Assembly (NCBI RefSeq): GCF_900112315.1
Contig: NZ_FOLL01000010.1
Span: 101,715-165,714, forward strand
Length of the DNA: 64,000 nt
Reading direction: 5' to 3'
Source of the DNA: Parapedobacter composti
GTDB lineage: Bacteria; Bacteroidota; Bacteroidia; Sphingobacteriales; Sphingobacteriaceae
The notes beneath the pieces were generated by a model. It saw nothing but the letters and a program-made list of their open reading frames with translations. It did not search any database and was not told the DNA's origin. This document shows positions 1-9,083 of this stretch, piece by piece. Each line of letters begins with the position of its first letter. Within the stretch, counting starts at the first letter, position 1. The position numbers were made by a program, and so were the translations under genes.

Positions 1-1
1 A

Positions 2-244
2 TCCATGACGGGGCACCTGCTCGGTGCCGCTGGTGCGGTGGAGTCCATCGCTTCCATACTGGCGGTGCAAAACGACATCGTACCCCCGACGATCAATCAC
101 TTCACGGATGATCCAAACCTCGATCCGAAACTAAACTTCACATTCAATAAAGCGCAAAAACGGGGCGTGTATGCTGCTATGAGCAACACCTTCGGTTTTG
201 GTGGACACAATGCCACGGTTATTTTTAAAAAATTTGAAGCGTAG
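2..244 (+). CDS. fabF: Beta-ketoacyl-ACP synthase II (FabF), 3' end only
   Basis: This is the C-terminal 80 or so residues of the condensing enzyme that extends acyl-ACP with malonyl-ACP in cytoplasmic fatty acid synthesis. The reading frame is open from the left edge, so the 5' part lies outside the window. Two hallmarks are visible: [14 protein letters not shown], which carries the second catalytic histidine of KAS I/II enzymes, and the C-terminal glycine-rich [10 protein letters not shown]. The gene runs straight into rnc; an acpP-fabF-rnc order is common in Bacteroidota. Family identity is secure. Confidence 0.95.
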   Translation, partial: SMTGHLLGAAGAVESIASILAVQNDIVPPTINHFTDDPNLDPKLNFTFNKAQKRGVYAAMSNTFGFGGHNATVIFKKFEA

Positions 245-309
245 GTTGGAAGGCATTGGCTGCAAAGGGGAACCTCCCCTTTGCATGCTTAGTTTTACGT
301 AACAATCAG

Positions 310-1041
310 ATGCCTATTTCAAGGATTTACAAGCTGTACTTTTCATCCAACCGCCGCTATGTAAGGGCGTTGAGAAATCTACTGGGCTTCGTTCCGGGGA
401 ATATACACCTCTACCAACTGGCCTTCCGCCATAAATCAGTAGCCGTACCTGTGAAAGATGGCATCAAGAACAGCAATGAACGGCTGGAATTTCTGGGCGA
501 CGCTGTACTGGGATCGGTGGTGGCCGAACTACTCTTTAAGAAATATCCCTACAAGGGCGAAGGATTTCTCACGGAAATGCGCTCAAAAATTGTGAGCCGT
601 GCCCACCTCAACCAGCTTTCCCGAAAGCTTGGGCTCAATGAACTCATCCAGTATGATACCCGCATGATCAATTATCCCAGTAAGCAGGGATCGCTGCTGG
701 GGGACGCTTTTGAAGCACTCATTGGGGCCATTTACCTTGACAAGGGATATGTTTTTACCCGTAATTTCCTGATAGGCCGTATTATCAAGCCCCATGTAGA
801 CATCCAATTACTGGAACAGACTGAAACCAATTTCAAAAGCCGCCTCATTGAGTGGTGCCAGCAAGCCGGCAAGGAGATAAGCTTCGTGCAGACCGAAAAT
901 GCAGAAGGCGACAGTATGAAAATTTTCACCATTGATGCTGTAATTGACGGCGAGGTGTATGGTACGGGCCGCGACTATAATAAAAAGAGCGCGGAAAAAA
1001 TCGCTGCCGAAAAGGCTTGCGAGGCGTTAAATGTGCTTTAA
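310..1041 (+). CDS. rnc: Ribonuclease III
   Basis: This double-stranded-RNA endonuclease processes rRNA precursors and structured mRNAs. From the ATG at 310 the product is 243 residues. The family signature NERLEFLGD is at about 56-64 and the second acidic cluster GDAFEALIGAIYLD at about 131-144, giving the metal-binding Glu/Asp residues. The C-terminal 70 residues form a dsRNA-binding domain ending in KKSAEKIAAEKACEAL. The frame also stays open to a TTG at 256, but those extra 18 residues do not resemble the family, so I prefer the ATG. It lies 65 bases after fabF and is probably co-transcribed with it. Confidence 0.95.
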   Translation: MPISRIYKLYFSSNRRYVRALRNLLGFVPGNIHLYQLAFRHKSVAVPVKDGIKNSNERLEFLGDAVLGSVVAELLFKKYPYKGEGFLTEMRSKIVSRAHLNQLSRKLGLNELIQYDTRMINYPSKQGSLLGDAFEALIGAIYLDKGYVFTRNFLIGRIIKPHVDIQLLEQTETNFKSRLIEWCQQAGKEISFVQTENAEGDSMKIFTIDAVIDGEVYGTGRDYNKKSAEKIAAEKACEALNVL

Positions 1042-1077
1042 AGCGCGCACCATAATGCACTTCTAAGTTCCGATGCT

Positions 1078-1085
1078 TACCTTTG
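1078..1085 (+). promoter_or_regulatory. Promoter -7 box of hisS
   Basis: TACCTTTG fits the Bacteroidota -7 consensus TAnnTTTG. Only four bases separate it from the hisS ATG at 1090, so the transcript probably starts at or next to the start codon. No clear -33 TTTG is visible. Confidence 0.6.
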
Positions 1086-1089
1086 CGGC

Positions 1090-2478
1090 ATGGCAACGAT
1101 TAAACCATCATTGGCAAAAGGCACGCGCGATTTCTCACCGGCGGAAATGGAAAAGCGCAATTATATCTTTGACACGATAAAACAGGTCTTTGCAAAGTAC
1201 GGATACCAAGAGATACAAACCCCTGCATTTGAAAATCTGCAGACCCTTACCGGTAAATATGGGGACGAAGGAGATAAGCTGATCTTCAAAATACTTAACT
1301 CCGGCGAATACCTTGCAAAGGTGCCGGGGAATATGCTGGAAGAGCGGGCTTCTGTACAGCTAATTCCTCACATTTCCGAAAAGGCCCTGCGGTATGACCT
1401 GACCGTACCGTTTGCCCGGTATGTAGTGATGCGCCAACATGAAATAACGCTGCCCTTTAAGCGTTTCCAAATACAGCCGGTATGGCGGGCCGATCGGCCC
1501 CAGCGGGGGCGTTATCGCGAATTTTACCAGTGTGATGTGGACGTAGTGGGCTCGGATAGCTTACTCCATGAGGCGGAATTTATCCTTATCTACCACGAGG
1601 CATTGACAAACCTCGGACTGACGGACTTTACCATTAAGCTTAACAACCGGAAAATCCTGACGGGAATCGCCGAAGTGCTCGGCAAACCGGAACTTATCGT
1701 GGCGATGACCGTTGCTATCGACAAGCTCGATAAAATCGGCCTCGACGGTGTCATTACCGAACTGCTCGACCGCGGGTTTTCGGTGGATGACTTAAAAAAA
1801 CTGCAACCTATCATTCAACTACAAGGCGACAACATTGACAAAATCCGGCAGCTGAAACGGGTACTTGAACCATCTGCTACCGGATTGCTGGGTATCGAAG
1901 AGCTGGAAACCGTTATGGGGTATGTGGAAAGACTGACGGGTGATGTTGCGTTGCTGAACCGTTTTGTAGACGTGGATATTACCCTGGCCCGTGGACTCAA
2001 CTATTATACGGGCTGCATCTTTGAGGTGAAGACCAATGAGGTAACTATGGGCAGCATTGGTGGAGGTGGCCGCTACGATGACTTGACGGGGATGTTTGGG
2101 CTCAAAGGGCTTACAGGTGTAGGTGTCTCGTTCGGAGCGGACCGCATCTATGACGTGTTGGAAGAATTATCGCTTTTCCCTGCCGGCACAAGGCAGTCTA
2201 CGCAGGTGTTGATCAGCAATTTTGACAAATTAGCAGAACTGTATGCACTACCCTTGCTGTATAAACTACGCAATGCAGGGGTGGCGGCCGAGTTATACCC
2301 CACTGCGGCCAAACTGAAGAAACAGCTGTCATATGCCGACGCCAAGCGGATTCCTTACGTCCTGCTCATCGGTGAAGACGAAATCCAGAGCGGACTACTA
2401 TCGCTTAAAGACATGCGGAGCGGCGAACAGCGACGGCTGACTGAAGCGAATCTCATTGCGCACTTAACCGAATCTTGA
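1090..2478 (+). CDS. hisS: Histidyl-tRNA synthetase
   Basis: A class II aminoacyl-tRNA synthetase that charges tRNA-His with ATP and histidine, 462 residues. Visible motifs are the N-terminal GTRDFSP (about 11-17), the motif 2 region with VWRADRPQRGRYREFYQ (about 131-147), the histidine-specific LARGLNYYTG (about 299-308) and motif 3, GVGVSFGADRIYDVL. The C-terminal 90 residues are the anticodon-binding domain. An insertion at about 70-96 extends the motif 1-2 connection. A -7 box sits four bases before the ATG. The next gene begins one base after the stop. Confidence 0.96.
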   Translation: MATIKPSLAKGTRDFSPAEMEKRNYIFDTIKQVFAKYGYQEIQTPAFENLQTLTGKYGDEGDKLIFKILNSGEYLAKVPGNMLEERASVQLIPHISEKALRYDLTVPFARYVVMRQHEITLPFKRFQIQPVWRADRPQRGRYREFYQCDVDVVGSDSLLHEAEFILIYHEALTNLGLTDFTIKLNNRKILTGIAEVLGKPELIVAMTVAIDKLDKIGLDGVITELLDRGFSVDDLKKLQPIIQLQGDNIDKIRQLKRVLEPSATGLLGIEELETVMGYVERLTGDVALLNRFVDVDITLARGLNYYTGCIFEVKTNEVTMGSIGGGGRYDDLTGMFGLKGLTGVGVSFGADRIYDVLEELSLFPAGTRQSTQVLISNFDKLAELYALPLLYKLRNAGVAAELYPTAAKLKKQLSYADAKRIPYVLLIGEDEIQSGLLSLKDMRSGEQRRLTEANLIAHLTES

Positions 2479-2479
2479 T

Positions 2480-2848
2480 ATGAACCTTCTTGGCAACCTC
2501 ATTTGGATTATTTTCGGCGGATTTCTTATTTGCCTGCAATACCTTATTGGCGGACTGGTACTCTGCCTGACCATTGTGGGCATACCGTTCGGGATACAAC
2601 TTTTCAAGTTGGCTGTGGCTTCTTTGGTCCCATTCGGTACGGTAGTGACCAACCGCCCGTCAAGCACGGGGTGCCTGTATACGCTGATGAATATCCTTTG
2701 GATTGTATTCGGAGGAATATGGGTGGCACTTACACACCTTGTCTTCGGACTGCTGCTTTGCATTACGATTATCGGCATTCCCTTTGGCCGGCAGCATTTC
2801 AAGCTGATGGCACTGGCTTTTACGCCCTTTGGCAAGTCGGTAAGCTAA
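2480..2848 (+). CDS. YccF-like DUF307 inner-membrane protein
   Basis: This 122-residue protein is built from two copies of the same hydrophobic unit. The first (about 9-58) contains IVGIPFGIQLFKLA and the second (about 72-121) contains IIGIPFGRQHFKLM. Each repeat supplies one or two membrane segments and ends with a conserved PFG. This tandem architecture is that of the YccF/DUF307 family, whose biochemical role is unknown. It starts one base after the hisS stop, so translational coupling is likely, and it ends three bases before the convergent radA stop. Confidence 0.85.
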   Translation: MNLLGNLIWIIFGGFLICLQYLIGGLVLCLTIVGIPFGIQLFKLAVASLVPFGTVVTNRPSSTGCLYTLMNILWIVFGGIWVALTHLVFGLLLCITIIGIPFGRQHFKLMALAFTPFGKSVS

Positions 2849-2851
2849 GGC

Positions 2852-4231
2852 CTATCCAAAGATTGCCTGAAACACTTCCTCAACGCGTGCTACGGGAACG
2901 ACACGGATGCGATGTTTGCTGTTGTCCAATCCTTTAGTGTTATATCTGGAAATGTAGATGGTTTCAAAACCAAGCTTCTCTGCTTCCGCGATACGCTGCT
3001 CAACACGATTGACGGCCCGAATTTCGCCAGACAGGCCTACTTCACCTGCGAACGCTGCAGTTGGCGCTACACCAATATCCTGCTGAGAAGAGATAATGGC
3101 GATAATAACCGCCAAATCGATGGCGGGGTCTTCTACCCGCAAACCACCCGCGATATTAAGAAACACGTCCTGCGCGCTCAACCGGAATCCGAAACGTTTT
3201 TCGAGCACGGCAAGCAGCATGTTCATGCGCCGCGTATCAAAGCCGGTGGATGAGCGCTGGGGTGTACCATAAGCTGAATTACCCACCAGCGCCTGTACTT
3301 CGATAAGCATGGGGCGCATGCCTTCCAGCATGGCCGCGATGGCGACGCCGCTCATCTGTTCTTCGCGCTGCGACAGCAGAATCTCCGAAGGATTGCTTAC
3401 CTCACGCAACCCGGTTCCCTGCATTTCATAAATTCCAAGCTCTGAAGCGGAGCCAAACCTGTTTTTTACGGCGCGCAGGATGCGGTATACGTGATGCCTA
3501 TCGCCCTCGAACTGAAGCACCGTATCCACCATATGCTCCAGCACCTTAGGCCCCGCTATGGCTCCGTCTTTGGTAATATGCCCCACAATGAATACCGGCA
3601 CTGCTGTTTCTTTAGCGAAACGCAGCAACTGGGCCGTGCACTCACGTACCTGGGAAACGCTGCCCGGTGCGGCATCTAACTGCGCGGAATATAGGGTTTG
3701 GATGGAATCAATGACCAATAACCCCGGGCCGACGGCCGCTACCTGTGTAAAGATGTTGGACATGGATGTTTCGGTAAGGATAAAGCAATCAGCACTGGCC
3801 GGCCCGGTAAGCCGCTCGGCCCGCATCTTGAGCTGTTGCTCGCTCTCTTCACCGGAAATGTAAAGTGTTTTCACGCCCGGCATGTTAAGCGCGAGCTGCA
3901 ACATCAATGTAGATTTGCCGATGCCCGGCTCACCGCCGATGAGTACCAGCGAGCCGGGGACAATACCTCCTCCCAATACCCGGTTAAGTTCTCCGTCGGG
4001 CGTTGTCATCCGGCTTTCTGCCGCATGTTCGATGTCTTGTATGGCGGCAGCCTTATTGGTGCGCTTCGAGACATCCGCCGATGTCTGCCAATCCGGTGCG
4101 CGGGCGGCGGCGCGTTCTACCACCTCTTCTACAAAGGTGTTCCAAGCATTGCATGACGGGCATTTACCGAGCCATTTGGGTGATTCGTATCCGCAACTTT
4201 GGCAGAAATAGGTTATCTTTGTTTTGGCCAT
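2852..4231 (-). CDS. radA: DNA repair protein RadA
   Basis: RadA is a RecA-like ATPase that drives branch migration of recombination intermediates. The 459-residue product has an N-terminal C4 zinc finger (Cys10, Cys13, Cys24, Cys27), Walker A GGEPGIGKST at about 99-108, the RadA-specific KNRFG motif and a C-terminal Lon-protease-like domain, so it is full length. Only three bases separate its ATG from the end of the upstream dipeptidase gene, so it appears to be the last gene of an operon with two cell-wall hydrolase-like genes. No separate promoter is visible. Confidence 0.95.
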   Translation of the reverse strand: MAKTKITYFCQSCGYESPKWLGKCPSCNAWNTFVEEVVERAAARAPDWQTSADVSKRTNKAAAIQDIEHAAESRMTTPDGELNRVLGGGIVPGSLVLIGGEPGIGKSTLMLQLALNMPGVKTLYISGEESEQQLKMRAERLTGPASADCFILTETSMSNIFTQVAAVGPGLLVIDSIQTLYSAQLDAAPGSVSQVRECTAQLLRFAKETAVPVFIVGHITKDGAIAGPKVLEHMVDTVLQFEGDRHHVYRILRAVKNRFGSASELGIYEMQGTGLREVSNPSEILLSQREEQMSGVAIAAMLEGMRPMLIEVQALVGNSAYGTPQRSSTGFDTRRMNMLLAVLEKRFGFRLSAQDVFLNIAGGLRVEDPAIDLAVIIAIISSQQDIGVAPTAAFAGEVGLSGEIRAVNRVEQRIAEAEKLGFETIYISRYNTKGLDNSKHRIRVVPVARVEEVFQAIFG

Positions 4232-4234
4232 GGT

Positions 4235-5404
4235 TCAGTTCTTCTGTGCGGCCATCACCCGCAGCATATTTTCGCCTAATATTTTCCGGATCTGTGGTTC
4301 GGTATATCCCCGCGTGAGCAAGCCTTCTGTAATTTTAGGGAAGTCGCTGCAATCGTCCAGCCCTTTGGGCGTAGCATTAATTCCATCAAAATCACTGCCG
4401 ATACCCACATGGTCTATACCGGCCTGTTTAACCATATAATCAATGTGGTCTAGCAAGAGCGACAACGGCGGCCTCAGTTGCTCTTTTGCCACTGCAGGGA
4501 GGCGATCATACTTAGCATCGCTGGAGCGTTTGACACTGTCATTTGCAGTAACGTACTTGGCATAAAACCTATTGATTTTGGTGTAATGCATGGGGTCCAG
4601 AAAACCCGAATAGAAGTTAAGACAGATGACCCCTCCGTTTTTGGCCACTGCTTTTATCTGATCGTCATGCAAGTTGCGCGGGTGCGCCATCAACGCGTAG
4701 GCATTGCTATGCGACACGATAACCGGCTTGGTAGTAATTTCCATCACATCGAAGAATGTTTGCCTGCCAACGTGGGACAGATCAATCATCATACCCAGCT
4801 CGTTCATCCGACGCACCACCTGCCTCCCGAAGTCGGTGAGCCCTTTATGTTTCAATGTATTGGGCTTCCGTGTTTCATCCGTAGCGGAAGTCGCCCATTC
4901 CACACTGTTGTTCCATGTGAGGGTAAGGTAACGAGCACCTCGCTTAAATAAACTATCAAGATAATCAATCCGTGCCTCAATCATATGGCCGCCCTCTATA
5001 CCGATGATAGCAGCGATCTTACCCTGTTCCGCAATCTGCCGGGCACTGACAGCGTCTGTAGCCAACATGATATCATCCGGATAGCGGCTAATCACTTTCA
5101 TCAGTCCGTCTATCTGCTTGTTGGCATGTGCAAAAGCAGTACCCTTGCCATACTTTTCGTTACACCAGACCGCAAAGACCTGCACGTCTATTCCTCCCGC
5201 CTTGATACGAGGTAAATCTGTGTGCCCTGAGTTAATGCGCTGGCCGATATCTTTACCACGCATGACCGATTGGTACAGCACGTCATTATGGCTATCCACC
5301 ACAATGGCTTGCTCATGGATGCGCCGGGCATCCTGTCCGTACACCGGAGACATCCACAGCAGGGCAATACAACAGCTGGCCGGAAATGTCAGGTAACGCA
5401 TCAT
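4235..5404 (-). CDS. Membrane dipeptidase (peptidase M19), secreted
   Basis: A zinc dipeptidase of the renal dipeptidase family, 389 residues. An N-terminal signal peptide ending near VYGQDA points to export to the periplasm. Metal-site motifs are VVDSHNDVLYQ (about 35-45), GIEGGHMIE, MIDLSHVG, VSHSNAYAL and GIGSDFDG, all in family order. Members cleave dipeptides, often with a D-residue, and some act on wall-derived peptides. Its ATG overlaps the last four bases of the upstream beta-lactamase-like gene, so the two are translationally coupled. Substrate is not determined. Confidence 0.9.
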   Translation of the reverse strand: MMRYLTFPASCCIALLWMSPVYGQDARRIHEQAIVVDSHNDVLYQSVMRGKDIGQRINSGHTDLPRIKAGGIDVQVFAVWCNEKYGKGTAFAHANKQIDGLMKVISRYPDDIMLATDAVSARQIAEQGKIAAIIGIEGGHMIEARIDYLDSLFKRGARYLTLTWNNSVEWATSATDETRKPNTLKHKGLTDFGRQVVRRMNELGMMIDLSHVGRQTFFDVMEITTKPVIVSHSNAYALMAHPRNLHDDQIKAVAKNGGVICLNFYSGFLDPMHYTKINRFYAKYVTANDSVKRSSDAKYDRLPAVAKEQLRPPLSLLLDHIDYMVKQAGIDHVGIGSDFDGINATPKGLDDCSDFPKITEGLLTRGYTEPQIRKILGENMLRVMAAQKN

Positions 5405-7185
5405 TTCGATTGACTTGCTTCACGGATTGCCTCATATATTGTATCCTGTATCCGGCTGCGTACATTCAGTTCATGCAGCTTGGTGCTAACCTCTGGATGT
5501 ACCCGATTAGAAAGGAAGATATAGGTAAGCTGCTCTTTGGGATCTATCCAAATGCAAGTGCCCGTATAACCGGTATGACCGAAAGTTGCTTCAGACGCCA
5601 GCTTCGAAGGATATTCTTTGTTGGTATCCGGATCACGGCGATCGAAACCTAAGCCACGCCGGCTGGTAGCTGATTGTTTGGAGGTAAACATATCGACGGT
5701 TTCCGGCTTGAAGTAGCGCTCGCCCCCATACGTGCCCCGGTTGAGCAGCAGTTGCCCATAGATGGCCAGGTCATTGGCCGTAGCAAACAACCCCGCATGG
5801 CCCGCAATACCGCCAGCCATGGCCGCGCCCTGATCATGTACATACCCTTGTAGCAAAGTTTTCCGGAAAATTTTGTCGTCTTCCGTAGGTACAATACGCA
5901 GCTTCGGGAAACGCTGCCGCGGAAGGTAACCCGCCGTTTGCATGCCCAATGGAAGGTAAAATTCCCGCTGGATATAATCTTGAATGGGGATACCCGTCTG
6001 GTGTTCTGCGACCTCTTTCATTACGTACATACTGATATCACTGTATACATACGAACCGGGAGCATTGAGCTTGGAGTTTAACATTATAGGCCACATGACG
6101 TCCTGATAATATCCGGTGCGGATATAACAGTTGTCAGCTACCTTCACCGCATGTGTTGCAGAAGAATCCCGACTCAGATCGCCCGGGTTCAGATCGCGGT
6201 AAAACGGTATATATGGAATAAAACCAGCCTCATGAAGCATCACATCCCTTAACTTAGTACGGTTTTTATTGGTCTCTCGGGCCTGTAAGAGGTAATATCC
6301 CATCGTACTGTCAAGGTTAATGACACCGCGTTCGGCTAATCTCATGACAGTAGGCGTGGTAGCCGCTATCTTGGTAATTGACGCCAAGTCAAAAATATCC
6401 GACACCGTGGTGGGTGTATGCCGTTCATAAGTATGGTGGCCATAGGCTTTCTCGAAAATCACTTTGCCACTCTTGGCCACCATCACCACCATGCCCGGGG
6501 CAGCCCGCTCACGGATAGCCTCCTGGGCAATGGCATCTATCCGGTTTTCCAGACGCTTGGCATCAATGCCGAAAACCGAGGCGTCTGCATATGCCAGTCG
6601 CGTTTGTTCAGTAGTGAAGCCCGCACCTGTGGCGTACCGTGCAGAGAACGATTGGGGTAACCGCGCCGTACAGGCTACCCCTCCGAACACAGCCATCGCA
6701 GCATTCCTTGCCGCATTTACGGTGGTTTGGGAACTCCATAATATTGGAAAATGAACAAAATCCAGCTTTCCAAGCGCCGCTCCGGGGCCAAAAACGACCA
6801 ATACCACCTGTTTGCCTATCGCTTTAGCGCTGATAAACTGCACCAAGCGCTGGCTATTCAGATCTGTACCATCCACACCGATAATCAACGTGTTAAAAAA
6901 TTTCAAGTCTTCATCCAGACCTAAAAATGTCTCATTCCCTGCAGGAATGGCCAATGCCTTAACCGGCGCATACCGCGCCAGTTGATCGGCAAATGCCGCA
7001 GCAAGTGATGGATCGAGATCGGTGAGGCACGCTATTTTACGGTTGTCCAAGCTCCTTAGCGGGATCAGACGAGTTTGATTATTCAATAAAACCGTCTGAT
7101 TGGTCCCCGAAGTCTGCATGCCCGCCGTAAGGCTTCCGCACCAACCGATGAACATTATGCCAATCAGGAAAGAAATCTTTTTCAT
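5401..7185 (-). CDS. Secreted GH3-C-like / beta-lactamase fusion protein
   Basis: A 594-residue exported protein with two parts. After a signal peptide (about 1-21), residues 35-185 look like the C-terminal domain of glycoside hydrolase family 3, ending in TARLPQSF. Residues 205-590 are a class C beta-lactamase-type serine hydrolase: S269-I-T-K272, the Y381-S-D motif and H537-T-G. Bacteroidota have longer proteins with a GH3 catalytic barrel, GH3-C domain and beta-lactamase domain; here the barrel is absent. It leads an operon with a dipeptidase and radA. A wall-peptide role is inference. Confidence 0.8.
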   Translation of the reverse strand: MKKISFLIGIMFIGWCGSLTAGMQTSGTNQTVLLNNQTRLIPLRSLDNRKIACLTDLDPSLAAAFADQLARYAPVKALAIPAGNETFLGLDEDLKFFNTLIIGVDGTDLNSQRLVQFISAKAIGKQVVLVVFGPGAALGKLDFVHFPILWSSQTTVNAARNAAMAVFGGVACTARLPQSFSARYATGAGFTTEQTRLAYADASVFGIDAKRLENRIDAIAQEAIRERAAPGMVVMVAKSGKVIFEKAYGHHTYERHTPTTVSDIFDLASITKIAATTPTVMRLAERGVINLDSTMGYYLLQARETNKNRTKLRDVMLHEAGFIPYIPFYRDLNPGDLSRDSSATHAVKVADNCYIRTGYYQDVMWPIMLNSKLNAPGSYVYSDISMYVMKEVAEHQTGIPIQDYIQREFYLPLGMQTAGYLPRQRFPKLRIVPTEDDKIFRKTLLQGYVHDQGAAMAGGIAGHAGLFATANDLAIYGQLLLNRGTYGGERYFKPETVDMFTSKQSATSRRGLGFDRRDPDTNKEYPSKLASEATFGHTGYTGTCIWIDPKEQLTYIFLSNRVHPEVSTKLHELNVRSRIQDTIYEAIREASQSK

Positions 7186-7271
7186 ACCTGACGAATATCG
7201 CTAATATTTACGCAAAAAATGGCTGCCTCCAGAAAATTTTATTGATTTTTGCCCTTTATATCCTCGTTATT

Positions 7272-8069
7272 ATGCCTGCTGCCCATAGCGCTTTCGACTC
7301 GTTCTATACCGCTCTACAAAATAAGCTACAGGTTAGCTTCCACGAGGAAAGATGCATGGGAGACATCCGTTTACTGTGGACCGATGAATTGCCTATACGC
7401 ATCTTATACTATCCCTGCGGTGCGGCAAAGCGCCTGCCCAACACAAAAGGAGGCCGAAACATTCACCTGGATGAAGACCAATGGATCAGACGCGCAGGCC
7501 TGATACTTAACCGCATTGCCGCCCTTGCCGGCCGGGCACAACGCATCCACGCACGGAAGACCGTAGCGGCCCGTATTGACAAGCCTGCAGCTATGGCCTT
7601 TCAACAGGAACATCACCTCCAGGTGGCACTTCCTGGCAAATACCGTTACGGGTTATTTCACGGGGGTGTGCTGGTGTCTGTTGCCATATTCAGCGGTGGC
7701 CGGAAAATGGAAGCCAAGCCGGCACCGTACCGTTCGTATGAACTGCTCCGGTTTTGCCATAAACAGGGCATACATGTGGTAGGCGGTTTCAGCAAGCTGA
7801 TCAAAACCTTTCAGCAAGATTTCCACCCGGGGGATATCATGACGTATGCTGATAAAGATTGGTCCGATGGTTCCAGCTATCGCAAAATGGGCTTCGTTGC
7901 CGTCGGCGAGACGGAACCGCAATGCTTCTGGATAAACACCCGGACCATGGAACGCTATTACGAGCATACTTTGCCCCTTGAAATACGTGCCAAAAGCGCT
8001 GATGAAAGACATCGATCCGGCTTTGTACCACTATACAATAACGGCAGTATCAAACTGGTGAAGACCTAA
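7272..8069 (+). CDS. Conserved protein of unknown function with a phage-endonuclease-tail-like C-terminus
   Basis: I do not recognise a catalytic family. From the ATG at 7272 the product is 265 residues, cytoplasmic and basic. The frame extends to a TTG at 7242, but that adds only a short hydrophobic stub. The second half contains HGGVLVSVAIFSGGRKM, then RSYELLRFC, VVGGFSKLIKTF, DIMTYADKDWSDGSSYRKMGF and FWINTRTMERY. From memory this order resembles a tail domain attached to phage GIY-YIG or HNH homing endonucleases, but no nuclease domain is visible here. It lies alone between a divergent wall-enzyme operon and miaA. Confidence 0.6.
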   Translation: MPAAHSAFDSFYTALQNKLQVSFHEERCMGDIRLLWTDELPIRILYYPCGAAKRLPNTKGGRNIHLDEDQWIRRAGLILNRIAALAGRAQRIHARKTVAARIDKPAAMAFQQEHHLQVALPGKYRYGLFHGGVLVSVAIFSGGRKMEAKPAPYRSYELLRFCHKQGIHVVGGFSKLIKTFQQDFHPGDIMTYADKDWSDGSSYRKMGFVAVGETEPQCFWINTRTMERYYEHTLPLEIRAKSADERHRSGFVPLYNNGSIKLVKT

Positions 8070-8119
8070 GGGGTGAGCTACCCTGTCGAAAATATTTTAA
8101 TTATATTGGGCAGACTTTG

Positions 8120-9040
8120 ATGGATAAGATGGACTTGGTTTCTCAGCAGCGGCTATTGGTTATTCTCGGCCCTACGGCTTCCGGGAAAACGCAGTTGGCC
8201 GTGGAGCTTGCGAAACGCCTGAATGGGGCCGTCATCAGTGCTGATTCACGGCAAGTATATAAAGGCATGGATTTGGGCACAGGGAAAGACCTCGGAGCAT
8301 ATGACAACATTCCTCATTATCTCATTGATGTTGTAGAGGCTGGAGAAAGTTATCATGTAGCGCGGTACAGGGAAGATTTCCAGCAGGCTTTTGACGCCAT
8401 CTGGGCCCAGGGTAAGCAGCCGATTCTTTGTGGCGGCACAGGAATGTATATCCAAGCCGTAGTACAGGGTTTTAACTACGCCGCGGTGCCGGTAAACCCG
8501 GTGCTACGCGCTGCGCTTGCGCAGGTACCGCTGCAAACACTGCGGGAACAATTAGCCCAGCTGTCCCTCCCTCCAGATTTTAGTGCCGATACCAGTACGC
8601 ATAAGCGGCTTATACGGGCCATCGAAATTGCAGCATGGTACCGGTCAAATCCGCTTCCCGTCCACTCGGACCACCCCATAAGGGCCACGCTTTTCGGCAT
8701 TAACCCTCCGGTTGAACTGCGGCGGCAGCGCATTACCGCCCGGCTTCAGCAACGGCTTGATGACGGGTTACTGAAAGAAGTGGAAGCGCTACTGGAAAAA
8801 GGCATCCCTGCCGAAAAATTGATATACTATGGGCTGGAATATAAATATGCCACACAGTACGTGTTGGGCGAGCTGAGTTACGAAGTATTCTTTGCCCGCT
8901 TAAATACCGAAATACACCGCTTCGCGAAACGGCAGATGACCTATTTCAGAAAGATGGAGAAAGACGGGATACCGATACATTGGCTGAAAACCGGAACCCT
9001 TAGCGAGATGGTTGAAGAAATTTTGATAAGCCAACAATGA
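8120..9040 (+). CDS. miaA: tRNA dimethylallyltransferase
   Basis: MiaA transfers a dimethylallyl group to N6 of A37 in tRNAs reading UNN codons. The product is 306 residues from the ATG at 8120; a TTG one codon upstream is less likely. The P-loop GPTASGKT (about 17-24) is followed by SADSRQVYKGMDLGTGK. The conserved LCGGTGMYIQAV and the C-terminal FAKRQMTYFRK, which contacts tRNA, are present. It ends at a hairpin shared with the convergent RNase G/E gene. Confidence 0.95.
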   Translation: MDKMDLVSQQRLLVILGPTASGKTQLAVELAKRLNGAVISADSRQVYKGMDLGTGKDLGAYDNIPHYLIDVVEAGESYHVARYREDFQQAFDAIWAQGKQPILCGGTGMYIQAVVQGFNYAAVPVNPVLRAALAQVPLQTLREQLAQLSLPPDFSADTSTHKRLIRAIEIAAWYRSNPLPVHSDHPIRATLFGINPPVELRRQRITARLQQRLDDGLLKEVEALLEKGIPAEKLIYYGLEYKYATQYVLGELSYEVFFARLNTEIHRFAKRQMTYFRKMEKDGIPIHWLKTGTLSEMVEEILISQQ

Positions 9041-9042
9041 CA

Positions 9043-9083
9043 AAGCAAATCAGGAGGTAGGTGTACACCCCCCTGATTTGCTT
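9043..9083. terminator. Bidirectional hairpin between miaA and the RNase G/E gene
   Basis: AAGCAAATCAGG at 9043-9054 pairs perfectly with CCTGATTTGCTT at 9072-9083, and the loop contains the smaller palindrome GGTGTACACC. It lies exactly between two convergent genes and overlaps the last codons of the minus-strand one. Flanking U-runs are weak, so termination strength is uncertain. Confidence 0.5.

Noticed and set aside
2464..2937. Open frames of 123 and 144 codons on both strands over the yccF-like gene
   Set aside because: They mirror the internal repeat of the real gene; their composition is not protein-like and they overlap hisS/radA ends.
4208..4219. TATCTTTG-like box on the plus strand at the radA start
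   Set aside because: No gene follows on the plus strand; it is the reverse of radA codons.
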